A stretch of DNA of 64,000 nucleotides from Halomonas litopenaei (GTDB lineage: Bacteria > Pseudomonadota > Gammaproteobacteria > Pseudomonadales > Halomonadaceae): positions 62,001 to 126,000 of the forward strand of contig NZ_JAEKJT010000009.1 in assembly GCF_017303055.1 (NCBI RefSeq), written 5' to 3'. Under the pieces are notes generated by a model that worked only from the letters and a program-made list of their open reading frames with translations, was not told the DNA's origin and made no database searches. This document shows, piece by piece, positions 9,085 through 17,183 of this stretch. The position numbers and the translations under genes were made by a program. Each line of letters begins with the position of its first letter. Position 1 is the first letter of the stretch.

Positions 9085-9629
9085 CACTCCCCCCTTGTGC
9101 CGAGGCTACCGGCATGTCATCGAAGGCCACTCCCGAGCAGGCCACTGACCTTGACGTGGCTGAGGAGCGCTTTCCGCCGATCGCCGAGCTGGTGCCTCAC
9201 CAGGCCAGCATGTGTCTGCTCGACCAGGTTGTGGAGATCGGCGAGGAGCACCTGGTGGCCAGCGTCACTCCACGGCATCACGATCCTTTTGCCGACGACC
9301 AGGGTATTCCTGGCTGGGTGGGCCTGGAGTGGCTGGCCCAAGCGATTGCGGCCTGGTCCGGCCAGGCCGCAAGACAACACGGAGACACGCCGCGTATCGG
9401 CTTCCTGCTGGGCTCCCGACACTACCATTGCGACGTCGAGCACTTCTGCTTCGATCTCCCGATCACCGTCAAGATCGTGCTCGACTATCGCGCCGACAAT
9501 GGGCTAGGTGCCTTTCGCGGCGAACTCAGCGGGGCCACTGGCCTGACGCTGGCCAGCGCCACCCTGAATGTCTTTCAGCCCGACAGCGCCGACGCCCTGT
9601 CAGCCATGTTCGAGGACGCCACGCCATGA
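9081..9629 (+). CDS. apeP: Hotdog 3-hydroxyacyl-ACP dehydratase (ApeP-type)
   Basis: The 182-residue protein has a hotdog fold pattern with LVPHQASMCLLDQVV, FADDQGIPGWVGLEWLAQAI and GFLLGSRHYHC, which match the ApeP/FabZ-like dehydratases of APE clusters. It would remove water from the 3-hydroxyacyl-ACP intermediate to form each conjugated double bond. The start at 9081 overlaps the KS stop as ATGA. A reading from 8928 would fuse about 50 residues encoded inside the KS gene and is rejected. The stop overlaps the next start. Confidence 0.85.
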   Translation: MTLPPCAEATGMSSKATPEQATDLDVAEERFPPIAELVPHQASMCLLDQVVEIGEEHLVASVTPRHHDPFADDQGIPGWVGLEWLAQAIAAWSGQAARQHGDTPRIGFLLGSRHYHCDVEHFCFDLPITVKIVLDYRADNGLGAFRGELSGATGLTLASATLNVFQPDSADALSAMFEDATP

Positions 9630-10351
9630 CCGATACCCTGCTCGTCACCGGTTCCAGCCGGGGCATCGGCCGCGCCATCGCTCTGCGACTTGCCCGGGAT
9701 GGTTTCGATATCGTGGTTCATTGCCGCAGCCGCCAAGATGCCGCCGAAGACGTCGCCGAGCTCATCCGCCGCCAGGGCCGACAGGCACGGGTACTGTGCT
9801 TCGACGTGACCGACCGCGCGGCCACTCGGGCGGCGCTGGAACATGACATGGAGACCCATGGTGCCTACTACGGCGTGGTACTGAACGCTGGCATCACGGC
9901 CGATGGCGCCTTTCCGGCACTGACCGACAATGACTGGGACAGCGTCATCGACACTGGCCTCAACGGCTTCTACAACGTGGTCAAACCGATCAGCATGCCG
10001 ATGATACGTCGGCGCAAGCCTGGCCGTATTGTGGTCATGTCCTCGGTCTCCGGGGTCATGGGCAACCGCGGGCAGGTCAACTACAGCGCGGCCAAGGCCG
10101 GGCTGATTGGCGCAGTGAAAGCGCTGGCCGTCGAACTGGCCAAGCGCAGGATCACGGTCAATGCGGTGGCACCTGGATTGATCGACACTGACATGACAGA
10201 AGACCTGGCAAGTGACGAGGCAATGAAGGCGATACCGATGCGCCGAACTGGGCGAGTCGAAGAGGTGGCTGCCGCCGTGAGCTTCCTGTGCTCCGAGGAC
10301 GCAGGCTATATCACTCGCCAGGTGATAGGCGTCAACGGAGGGCTATGCTGA
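9626..10351 (+). CDS. apeQ: 3-oxoacyl-ACP reductase (ApeQ-type, FabG-like SDR)
   Basis: This 241-residue short-chain dehydrogenase has the cofactor motif TGSSRGIGRA at residues 8-17, LNAGI, the catalytic serine in MSSVSGVMGN, and the Tyr-x-x-x-Lys pair in QVNYSAAKAGLIG. The C-terminus GYITRQVIGVNGGLC is typical of FabG. It reduces the ketone after each elongation step of the aryl polyene, using NADPH. ATGA overlap with the dehydratase gene and one-base overlap with the next KS indicate translational coupling. Confidence 0.9.
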   Translation: MTDTLLVTGSSRGIGRAIALRLARDGFDIVVHCRSRQDAAEDVAELIRRQGRQARVLCFDVTDRAATRAALEHDMETHGAYYGVVLNAGITADGAFPALTDNDWDSVIDTGLNGFYNVVKPISMPMIRRRKPGRIVVMSSVSGVMGNRGQVNYSAAKAGLIGAVKALAVELAKRRITVNAVAPGLIDTDMTEDLASDEAMKAIPMRRTGRVEEVAAAVSFLCSEDAGYITRQVIGVNGGLC

Positions 10352-11607
10352 TGCATCATCACGGACATCGCGCCGACGGCCTGGGGCGTCGCGTGGCAGT
10401 GACCGGCATGGCCGGCTTCTCGCCAGTCGGCAACGATTGGGAAACCATCAAGGCACGCCTGCTGCGCGGCGAAAACGGCATCCGTCATCTGCCCGAGTGG
10501 GCCGTCTATGAAGGTCTCAACACCCGCCTGGGTGCCCCGGTAGAAACCTTCGACTTGCCTGCGCACTATCATCGCAAGGCCCTGCGCAGCATGGGTCGCG
10601 GGGCCCGTATGGCCACTCGCGCCAGCGAGCTGGCACTGGAGGATGCGGGGCTTGCTGACAGCCCATTGCTGGGGAGTGGCGAGATGGGCATCGCCTATGG
10701 CGCATCAGCCGGTGAGCCAGATGCCGTTGCCGATTTCGGCAACATGCTAATCAACAAGTCCACAGACGGCCTCAACGCCAACTCCTACATTCGCATGATG
10801 GCCCACACCGCTCCGGTCAATATCGGGGTCTTTCTCGGCGTACGCGGGCGCATTCATACCACCTCCAGCGCCTGCACCTCGGGCAGCCAGGGTATCGGCT
10901 ACGCCTACGAAGCGATTCGTTTCGGCCGCCAGAAGGCGATGATCGCAGGTGGCTGCGAAGAACTTTCCGCATCGGAAGCCGCGGTGTTCGACACCCTGTT
11001 CGCCACCAGCACCCGCAACGATTCGCCGCAGGCAACACCGAGGCCCTTTGACCGCGATCGCGACGGTCTGGTCATCGGCGAGGGCGCCGGCAGCCTTATC
11101 CTTGAGGACCTGGAACACGCCCTGGCTCGTGGCGCCCATATCTACGCTGAGGTGGTCGGTTTTGGCACCAACAGCGACGGTCGCCATGTTACCCAACCGG
11201 ATGCCAGCATGATGGAAGGCGCTATTCGCGGTGCGCTTGCCGATGCAGCGCTTGACCCCTCCCATATCGGCTACGTCAGCGCACATGGCACCGCGACCGA
11301 TCGCGGTGATGTCGCCGAAAGCAAGGCGACTCAGGCAGTGTTCGGCAAGCACCAGCCGATCAGCGCCTTCAAGAGCTTCACCGGTCACACCCTGGGGGCC
11401 TGCGGCGCACTTGAGGCCTGGGTCGCCATCGAGATGATGCGCGACGGCTGGTTCCATCCCACCCTCAATCTCGAGAATCCGGACCCCGACTGTGCTGAGC
11501 TCGACTACCTGCGTGGCGAGGGCAGGCATATGCAGTGTGAATACGTGATGAGCAACAACTTTGCCTTCGGTGGCATCAACACGTCGCTCATTTTCCGCCG
11601 CTGGTAA
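10351..11607 (+). CDS. apeR: Beta-ketoacyl-ACP synthase (ApeR-type ketosynthase)
   Basis: The protein has 418 residues and an intact Cys-His-His triad: TTSSACTSGSQG, SAHGTATDRGD and KSFTGHTLGACGAL. In the E. coli system ApeR is the stand-alone second KS that completes the KS-DH-KR-KS block. Two starts are close together (ATG 10345 and 10351). ATG 10351 is preferred because it overlaps the ketoreductase stop as TGATG and stands about 8 bases from a GGAGG ribosome site, whereas 10345 is too close to it. The cluster's chain of overlapping genes ends here; a 54-base gap follows. Confidence 0.86.
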   Translation: MHHHGHRADGLGRRVAVTGMAGFSPVGNDWETIKARLLRGENGIRHLPEWAVYEGLNTRLGAPVETFDLPAHYHRKALRSMGRGARMATRASELALEDAGLADSPLLGSGEMGIAYGASAGEPDAVADFGNMLINKSTDGLNANSYIRMMAHTAPVNIGVFLGVRGRIHTTSSACTSGSQGIGYAYEAIRFGRQKAMIAGGCEELSASEAAVFDTLFATSTRNDSPQATPRPFDRDRDGLVIGEGAGSLILEDLEHALARGAHIYAEVVGFGTNSDGRHVTQPDASMMEGAIRGALADAALDPSHIGYVSAHGTATDRGDVAESKATQAVFGKHQPISAFKSFTGHTLGACGALEAWVAIEMMRDGWFHPTLNLENPDPDCAELDYLRGEGRHMQCEYVMSNNFAFGGINTSLIFRRW

Positions 11608-11661
11608 TGACGCGACCGCGCGGGGCCAACGGCCTCCCCATAAGAAGAAAGGAAACGACAC

Positions 11662-12102
11662 ATGAAGAAAGGAACTCTTGCCCTGTCACTGCTTCTCGCA
11701 AGCCTTGGCACAGCCGCCAGTGCTGAAGCACGCGACACCCCCTACTTCCTGCCCATTCAGGAAGCGCTGGCCACACCAGCCGCTCAGGAGAAGCTGGACC
11801 CCAGCATCCGGCTGGTGTTTGCCGATGACGGCGGTACCGTCGACCGCAATTTTGGTGAAGTGGTCACCAGCCGCAAGACCAACGCGTTCAACAAGACGGA
11901 TGAAGAAGCCTGCCGCTGGGTCATGCTGTCGGCGCTGATCGCCCTGCAGGACAGTGCGCGCCAGCAGGGCGGTAACGCCGTGGTCAACATCGCAAGCTTC
12001 TACGACAGAAACCCGCGCGCCTTGACCGACGAGTACGAGTGCCATGCCGGCGCGCTGATGGCCGGGGTGGCACTGAAGGGCGATGTCGTCACTCTGCGCT
12101 GA
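11662..12102 (+). CDS. Small secreted protein of the so-called excinuclease ATPase subunit family
   Basis: The 146-residue protein has a clear signal peptide (MKKGTLALSLLLASLGTAASA, cleavage near Ala 21-23). The mature part contains NKTDEEACRWVMLSALIALQ, a GGNAVVNI segment and YECHAGALMAGVALKGD, the pattern of small periplasmic proteins that databases often mislabel as an excinuclease subunit. It has no ATPase motif. Two cysteines in the mature part (EACRW, YECHAG) could pair. A purine-rich ribosome site (AAGGAAACG) precedes ATG 11662. Its function is unknown; position suggests co-expression with the pigment genes. The stop overlaps the next gene by 20 bases. Confidence 0.75.
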   Translation: MKKGTLALSLLLASLGTAASAEARDTPYFLPIQEALATPAAQEKLDPSIRLVFADDGGTVDRNFGEVVTSRKTNAFNKTDEEACRWVMLSALIALQDSARQQGGNAVVNIASFYDRNPRALTDEYECHAGALMAGVALKGDVVTLR

Positions 12103-12814
12103 GCCCCCGCGGCTGCTGTTGGCCATCGCAGCGCTGTCGGCCAACGACGGTGCTGCCCCTCTGGGGCGGCCAACTTCGGCCATCACGCGGGGGGCCGAGA
12201 CATCCCGCCTGGGACGGGAGCTGTTAACCCGGCTGGCCGCCCAGCTTGGCCATCGCTGTGCGCTGGAGGGCTGGTCGCCACGCGGCGCGGGGCCACCCCG
12301 CCATACCGACTTGCCCCGTCCCTGGACGGCCTGTCTAAGCCACAGCGGCGGCCTGGTCGTCGCCGGACTTGGTGAGGTGCCGATCGGTCTGGATATCGAG
12401 GCGCCAAGCCCCTCTCGCAAGCGGCGACATCAGCGTCGCCTCGAGGGACTGATCGAGACATTGCCTGAGGCCGAGGTGCGTCACGCCATCCGCGCCTCAA
12501 GTGATCCTCTTGCCGCCTTCTACCGCGCCTGGACCCTGCACGAGGCCTGCTACAAGCTCGGCTGTCTGGCGGACCAGCCACCGGACCATGTCTTGGCCAC
12601 CCGCATCGCATCGCTCGTGGCGATGCCGATGTCCGCAGGCATTGACCTCGAGCGCGACTCTCGCCCCTTCGAACAGCCACTGAATGTCTGGCAAGCACAG
12701 GATCAAAGGCTCACCGTGAGCCTGTGCAGCCTGAGTTCCCAGCTGGTCATCGAGATGCCTCTAGGTGGGCGCGGCATTCCTTTCACGAGGATCCGACACT
12801 CTGACGCAGGGTGA
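12083..12814 (+). CDS. 4'-phosphopantetheinyl transferase (Sfp-type)
   Basis: The 243-residue protein has the ordered motifs of the family: a Ser-His-Ser segment (residues 86-88), IGLDIE (101-106) with the metal-binding acidic pair, and WTLHEACYKLG (150-160), the variant of the W-x-x-K-E-A-x-x-K motif. It transfers phosphopantetheine from CoA to the cluster's acyl carrier proteins. Some identity is lost in the last motif (His in place of the usual Lys), which is common in APE-linked members. It is the last gene of the pigment block; the following 170 bases have no coding signal. Confidence 0.83.
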   Translation: MSSLCAEPPRLLLAIAALSANDGAAPLGRPTSAITRGAETSRLGRELLTRLAAQLGHRCALEGWSPRGAGPPRHTDLPRPWTACLSHSGGLVVAGLGEVPIGLDIEAPSPSRKRRHQRRLEGLIETLPEAEVRHAIRASSDPLAAFYRAWTLHEACYKLGCLADQPPDHVLATRIASLVAMPMSAGIDLERDSRPFEQPLNVWQAQDQRLTVSLCSLSSQLVIEMPLGGRGIPFTRIRHSDAG

Positions 12815-12938
12815 GACGATCCATCGATATCTGGCAGCGTTGCCCTCTACCCACAAGCCTCCCTCCCGCGAGTTCCTTGCTCCTGCCCCTGCCCCCTACC
12901 AAGGTCTAGTCCTGAGGGTGTCATTGTCGCTTGCTATA

Positions 12939-12951
12939 AATGTCAGACATT
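12939..12951. promoter_or_regulatory. Perfect palindrome upstream of the FCD regulator gene, candidate operator
   Basis: AATGTC and GACATT flank a single A, giving a perfect 13-base inverted repeat 35 bases before the regulator start at 12986. The surrounding sequence is AT-rich (a TTGCTA box at 12931 and TACACT at 12955 are spaced 18 bases), so the palindrome would lie inside a weak sigma-70-like promoter. Autorepression by the adjacent FCD regulator is the natural reading. A ribosome site CGGAGG lies just before ATG 12986. Confidence 0.5.
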
Positions 12952-12985
12952 AAATACACTAACATCCAACATTTCGGAGGCTCAG

Positions 12986-13768
12986 ATGGCCGCACTCTCG
13001 TCATTATCGCCATCGCCAGAGACAGGCGGCGCGTCAGCCCTGGCCGAGGTCCTCGCCCAAGCGATCCTCTCGGGACGCTGGCAACCGGGCGATGACTTCC
13101 CTCGCGAACTGGACCTTTGCCATCACTTCGATGCCAGCCGCAATCGCGTTCGCAACGCCCTCGCCGAGCTCGTCTCGGCAGGTCTGATCGAGCGGGTGGC
13201 CGGACGCGGAACGCTGGTCCGTGATGTCATCGACTGGCACCTGCTGGACCCACAGATGAGCCGTTGGATGGCAAGCCTGGAGGCTCCCCATCCCGAACTG
13301 ATCGCTGCGGTATTTTCCTTTCGCCTGGCGGCAGAGCCGTACATCAGCGAACTGGCCGCCCTGCATGCCACGGGTGAGGACCTCGCACGTATCGAGCGTG
13401 CCTTCGAGGGCATGCTGAGCACCGCCGACCTGCCCCACCTGCGGCTCACCCATGCCGAGTACGACGTGGCATTCCATGATGCCATCTACCGTGCCAGCCA
13501 TAACCTGGTCTGGCGCCAGCTAGGGTTGCTGTTGCGCCCATGCATTGTGGCGTTGATACAGCGCTCCCAGGATCAGGCAACGGGCCAGGCCGAAGGGCTC
13601 AGCGACAGCCTGGAGCGGCACCGCCAACTGCTGGAAGCCATTCGCTTGAGGCAACCGGCACAGGCCCGCCAGGCCACTGAAAGCCTGCTGGAGCGCACCG
13701 CCCGCGACCTGGGTTCGCTGGCGCCTGGCCAGGGTGTGATGGCGCCGTCAACTCGACCCAGCATGTAA
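12986..13768 (+). CDS. GntR/FCD-family regulator, DgoR-like
   Basis: The 260-residue protein has an N-terminal winged helix (LAQAILSGRWQPGDDFPREL, then FDASRNRVRNALAELVSAGLIE) and a C-terminal FCD ligand domain with the metal-coordinating pattern of Asp and His residues (YDVAFHDAIYRASHN; ERHRQLLEAI). The linker DWHLLDPQMSRWM is typical of galactonate-operon regulators. It lies just before, and on the same strand as, a galactonate dehydratase gene, so it probably responds to galactonate or a related sugar acid and represses this group. Likely autoregulated at the palindrome upstream. Confidence 0.82.
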   Translation: MAALSSLSPSPETGGASALAEVLAQAILSGRWQPGDDFPRELDLCHHFDASRNRVRNALAELVSAGLIERVAGRGTLVRDVIDWHLLDPQMSRWMASLEAPHPELIAAVFSFRLAAEPYISELAALHATGEDLARIERAFEGMLSTADLPHLRLTHAEYDVAFHDAIYRASHNLVWRQLGLLLRPCIVALIQRSQDQATGQAEGLSDSLERHRQLLEAIRLRQPAQARQATESLLERTARDLGSLAPGQGVMAPSTRPSM

Positions 13769-13853
13769 GCCACAGGGGCGAGCGTCACCGCCACTGCTGT
13801 GCATCGTTTACATTCCACGCGGCTGAACCGGCCGCCGACATGAGGTTTCCACC

Positions 13854-15002
13854 ATGAAGATCACCAAACTCAAGACCTGGCAGGTGCCGCCGCGCTGGTG
13901 CTTTCTCAAGATCGAGACCGACGAAGGCGTCTACGGCTGGGGCGAACCCGTCATCGAGGGTCGAGCGGCCACCGTCGAAGCGGCCGTGCACGAGCTGTCG
14001 GACTACTTGATCGGCCAGGACCCGCGCAACATCGAGCACTTGTGGAACGTCATGTATCGCGCGGGCTTCTATCGTGGCGGCCCCATCCTGATGTCGGCCA
14101 TTGCCGGTATCGATCAGGCGCTGTGGGACCTCAAGGGCCGCGAACTCGGCGTGCCGGTGCATCAGCTGCTCGGGGGCAAGGTGCGGGATCGCATGCGCAT
14201 GTATGCCTGGACCGGTGGTGACCGCCCGTCCGACGTGGGGGCAGGCGCCAAGGCGCTGACCGATCAGGGCTTTACCGCCTTCAAGATGAATGGCACCCCG
14301 GAGATGCAGATCGTCGACAGCCATCGCAAGATCGATGACGCGGTCGCACGGGTAGCAGAGGCCCGTGACGCCGTGGGCCCGGATGTCGGCATCGCGGTGG
14401 ATTTTCACGGTCGCGTCCATCGCCCCATGGCCAAGACCTTGATGCGCGAGCTCGAGCCCTATCACCTGATGTTCATCGAGGAGCCGGTTGCGCCGGAGCA
14501 TCTGCCCGTCCTCAAGACCATCGCCCAGGACCTGGCGACCCCCATCGCCACCGGTGAGCGTCTGCACACCCGCTTTGCCTTCCGCGATCTGCTGGCCGAC
14601 AACATGGTGGATATCGTGCAACCGGACCTGTCGCACTGCGGTGGCATCAGCGAAGGTCTCAAGATCGCCACCCTGGCCTCGGCCTATGACGTGGCACTCG
14701 CCCCCCACTGCCCGCTGGGTCCGCTGACGCTGGCCGCCTCGCTGCAGCTGGATGCGGTGTGTCACAACGCCTTCATTCAAGAACAGAGCATGGGTATCCA
14801 CTACAACAAGGATAACGACGTGCTCGACTACCTGGTGGACAAGTCAGCCCTGTCCATCGAAGACGGCTACTGCGCGATTCCTGACGGGCCAGGCCTGGGC
14901 GTCGAGATCAACGAGGAGTTTGTCGAGGAACGTGCCAAGGTCGGTCACCGCTGGCGCAATCCGGTATGGCAGCATGAGGATGGCTCCGTCGCCGAGTGGT
15001 AA
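13854..15002 (+). CDS. dgoD: D-galactonate dehydratase
   Basis: The 382-residue enolase-superfamily enzyme matches DgoD over its full length: the start [15 protein letters not shown], three Mg2+ ligands in AVDFHGR, FIEEPV and ATGERLHTR, and the catalytic His in [10 protein letters not shown]. It dehydrates D-galactonate to 2-keto-3-deoxygalactonate in the cytoplasm. A ribosome site GAGGT lies 9 bases before the start. It follows the FCD regulator by 85 bases. The usual partner genes dgoK and dgoA are not in the window. Confidence 0.93.
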   Translation: MKITKLKTWQVPPRWCFLKIETDEGVYGWGEPVIEGRAATVEAAVHELSDYLIGQDPRNIEHLWNVMYRAGFYRGGPILMSAIAGIDQALWDLKGRELGVPVHQLLGGKVRDRMRMYAWTGGDRPSDVGAGAKALTDQGFTAFKMNGTPEMQIVDSHRKIDDAVARVAEARDAVGPDVGIAVDFHGRVHRPMAKTLMRELEPYHLMFIEEPVAPEHLPVLKTIAQDLATPIATGERLHTRFAFRDLLADNMVDIVQPDLSHCGGISEGLKIATLASAYDVALAPHCPLGPLTLAASLQLDAVCHNAFIQEQSMGIHYNKDNDVLDYLVDKSALSIEDGYCAIPDGPGLGVEINEEFVEERAKVGHRWRNPVWQHEDGSVAEW

Positions 15003-15133
15003 GCCCCACCTGTCGACAGGGTATTTCTGCAGCCATTGATGGCCGCCCGAACGAGCCGCACACTTGCCGCCGCTCGGGCGGGCTCCCACACTGAGGAAAC
15101 ACTCATAGCTCGGCCACCCCTGAGAGACAACCG

Positions 15134-16108
15134 ATGACGTCTTCTTCCTCCCATTGCCTGGGCGAGGCCCGGGTGATCTTCGATGGTCCTTGCGAACTGG
15201 GCGAAGGCCCAAGCTGGGACGCCATGCGTGGCGAGTATCGCTGGCTGGATATCCTAGGCAAGCGCTTGCACCGCTATCGACTCGACGATGGCTCCCTCGA
15301 AAGCCAAGCGCTGGACGAGTTAACCTCGTTCGCTGCTCCCCTGACCAGCGGCGATGATCTGCTGGTGACCGAGTCAGGCCTCAAGGAACGCGACCATGCC
15401 CATGGCCAGATATCGCCCTGGCGGGAGGTAGAAGCCGACAATCCGGTCACTCGCAGCAATGATGCTCGCATCGACCGCCACGGGGGCCTGTGGTTCTCCA
15501 CCATGGGCAAGGCTGCAGAGCCGGGAGCTGGCAGTCTGTATCGCCTCTATCGCGGCCAGATCACCTGCCTCAAGCGCGGCATGAGCATCCCCAATGCCCT
15601 GTGCTTTTCTCCCGACGGGCGACTCGGCTACTTTACCGATACCGTCACTGGCGTGGTCATGCGCTGGTCGCTGGACGCCCAGGGCTTCCCTCTGCGCGCC
15701 GACGGCAACAGCTTCCTTCAGGAAGGCGAGCCAGCAGCACCGGAGGCATTGATCGCTCCCGAGCCTTGGGCGGACTTTTCTGGGGATGTCGGCAATCCCG
15801 ACGGCGCGGTTATCGATGCAGAAGGCTACATGTGGCTCGCGCTGTGGGGCTCGGGACGGGTGGCCCGTCTCTCCCCGACGGGAGAAGAGGTCTGCCATAT
15901 CAGAGTCAACGCCGAACAACCCTCCTGCCCCGCCTTTGGCGGTCACCACCTGACCCAGCTGTTGATCACCACTGCCACAGAGGGGGAGTCCCCGGCCGCT
16001 GGCGAACAGGCGCCTTCACGCCGAGATGGCGCCATTTTCCTGTTCGATCTGGCCGAGGCGCTACCGGGAGTTAGGGGGCTAGTGGAGCCTCCCATCGCGC
16101 TTCGCTAG
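15134..16108 (+). CDS. SMP-30/gluconolactonase-family sugar lactonase
   Basis: This 324-residue protein has the beta-propeller lactonase motifs CELGEGPSWD near the start (metal Glu), VTRSNDARIDRHGGLWF, SIPNALCFSPDG and VGNPDGAVIDAEGYMW (Asn and Asp metal ligands), and CPAFGG near the C-terminus. It would hydrolyse an aldonolactone such as galactonolactone to the acid used by the dehydratase before it. The 131-base gap upstream holds a weak inverted repeat (15044-15051 with 15074-15081). Its stop codon TAG lies within the 4-base target duplication of a MITE. Confidence 0.85.
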   Translation: MTSSSSHCLGEARVIFDGPCELGEGPSWDAMRGEYRWLDILGKRLHRYRLDDGSLESQALDELTSFAAPLTSGDDLLVTESGLKERDHAHGQISPWREVEADNPVTRSNDARIDRHGGLWFSTMGKAAEPGAGSLYRLYRGQITCLKRGMSIPNALCFSPDGRLGYFTDTVTGVVMRWSLDAQGFPLRADGNSFLQEGEPAAPEALIAPEPWADFSGDVGNPDGAVIDAEGYMWLALWGSGRVARLSPTGEEVCHIRVNAEQPSCPAFGGHHLTQLLITTATEGESPAAGEQAPSRRDGAIFLFDLAEALPGVRGLVEPPIALR

Positions 16109-16267
16109 GGCTTGTACGAAAAGTGCCTGCGCTTGGTAATACGGTGTTAAAAATCGGCTGGTACGCCAGCCCGGTCAAAATACTCATTTACACCTCGTAA
16201 ACTGCGCTTTCTCACCAATTTTTGCCTTGTCTAACCTTCGCTCGTCGACTTTTCGGACAAAGCCTAG
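16105..16267. mobile_element. MITE-like element, IS5-type (163 bp including target duplication)
   Basis: The ends GGCTTGTACGAAAAGT (16109 on) and the reverse complement of the right end, GCTTTGTCCGAAAAGT, match at 13 of 16 positions as terminal inverted repeats. Both ends are flanked by CTAG (16105-16108 and 16264-16267), a 4-base duplication typical of the IS5 group. The interior is too short for a transposase and shows no coding. The left CTAG contains the stop codon of the lactonase gene, so insertion left that protein intact but placed about 160 bases between it and the next gene. Confidence 0.7.
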
Positions 16268-16371
16268 ACAAGCCTGCCATCACTAACGGCGCTGCTGGCA
16301 GCGCCTTGCCACTGTCCGGCTGACGTTTCTACCGACGCTGACGGACGCACACCTCCAGGAGTCCTGATCTC

Positions 16372-17112
16372 ATGGCGATAGAAGACACGCGCGTCATCAT
16401 TATTACCGGTGGCGCTCGCGGCATTGGTGCAGACATTGCCAGACGCCTGGCCAGTGATGGCCACCAGGTGGTCATCAATTACGCCAACAGCCGCGAGAGC
16501 GCTGAAAGTCTGGTGGAGGAGATCGAGGCCCAGGGTGGCGTCGCCCTGGCCGTCGCCGCCGACGTCACACGTCCGGCAGATGTCACCCAGCTGTTCGAGG
16601 CCGCCAGTCAGCGTTTCGGTCGCGTCGACGGCCTGGTCAACAATGCCGGAACCCTCAGCATGGTGCCGCTGGCCGAGTCCAGTGACAGCGACTACGACCA
16701 TCACTTCGACACCAATGTCAGAGGGACCTTCAATACCTTGCGGGAGGCTGCATCGCGCCTTGAAGACGGTGGCCGCATCGTCAACCTGTCGAGCAGCGCC
16801 CTGGCCTTGAACCTGCCTGGCTATGGTCTTTACAACGCCACCAAGGCCGCGGTGGAGTCACTGACCAAGGTCTTCGCCGGGGAGCTTCGCGGTCGACGCA
16901 TCACCGTCAACGCGGTCGCCCCAGGCCCGGTGGATACGGCTCTGTTCCGGCGCGGCAAAAGTGCCGAGCAGATTGAAAGCTTTGCCCAGAAGCCGCCCCT
17001 GGAGCGCCTGGGTGAGCCGAAGGATATCGCGGCGATCGTCTCTTTTCTGATGCGCGCAGAGTCCGAGTGGATCAATGCCCAGGTCATTCGCGCCAACGGT
17101 GGCTTTGCCTGA
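16372..17112 (+). CDS. Short-chain dehydrogenase/reductase
   Basis: The 246-residue SDR has TGGARGIGADIAR (cofactor site), VNNAG, the catalytic Ser in NLSSSALALN, and the pair GLYNATKAA for Tyr and Lys. The sequence after the cofactor strand, VINYANSRESAE, suggests NADP(H). Its substrate cannot be read from sequence. Placed after the lactonase and the galactonate dehydratase it could be the sugar (galactose-type) 1-dehydrogenase that makes the lactone, but it could equally be a general reductase. The MITE lies between it and the lactonase gene, so it may have its own promoter. Confidence 0.8.
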   Translation: MAIEDTRVIIITGGARGIGADIARRLASDGHQVVINYANSRESAESLVEEIEAQGGVALAVAADVTRPADVTQLFEAASQRFGRVDGLVNNAGTLSMVPLAESSDSDYDHHFDTNVRGTFNTLREAASRLEDGGRIVNLSSSALALNLPGYGLYNATKAAVESLTKVFAGELRGRRITVNAVAPGPVDTALFRRGKSAEQIESFAQKPPLERLGEPKDIAAIVSFLMRAESEWINAQVIRANGGFA

Positions 17113-17122
17113 CCCCATACCG

Positions 17123-17152
17123 TCAATGCCCGCTGCATCCCGCGGGCATTGA
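17123..17152. terminator. Stem-loop between convergent genes, probable bidirectional terminator
   Basis: TCAATGCCCGC and GCGGGCATTGA form a perfect 11-base stem with an 8-base loop. It lies between the stop of the SDR gene (+) and the stop of the GGDEF-EAL gene (-). There is no T-run on either side, so termination may depend on the strong stem alone. Confidence 0.6.
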
Positions 17153-17183
17153 GCAGGCCATCGGCTAAGGCGATTCATTCCGT

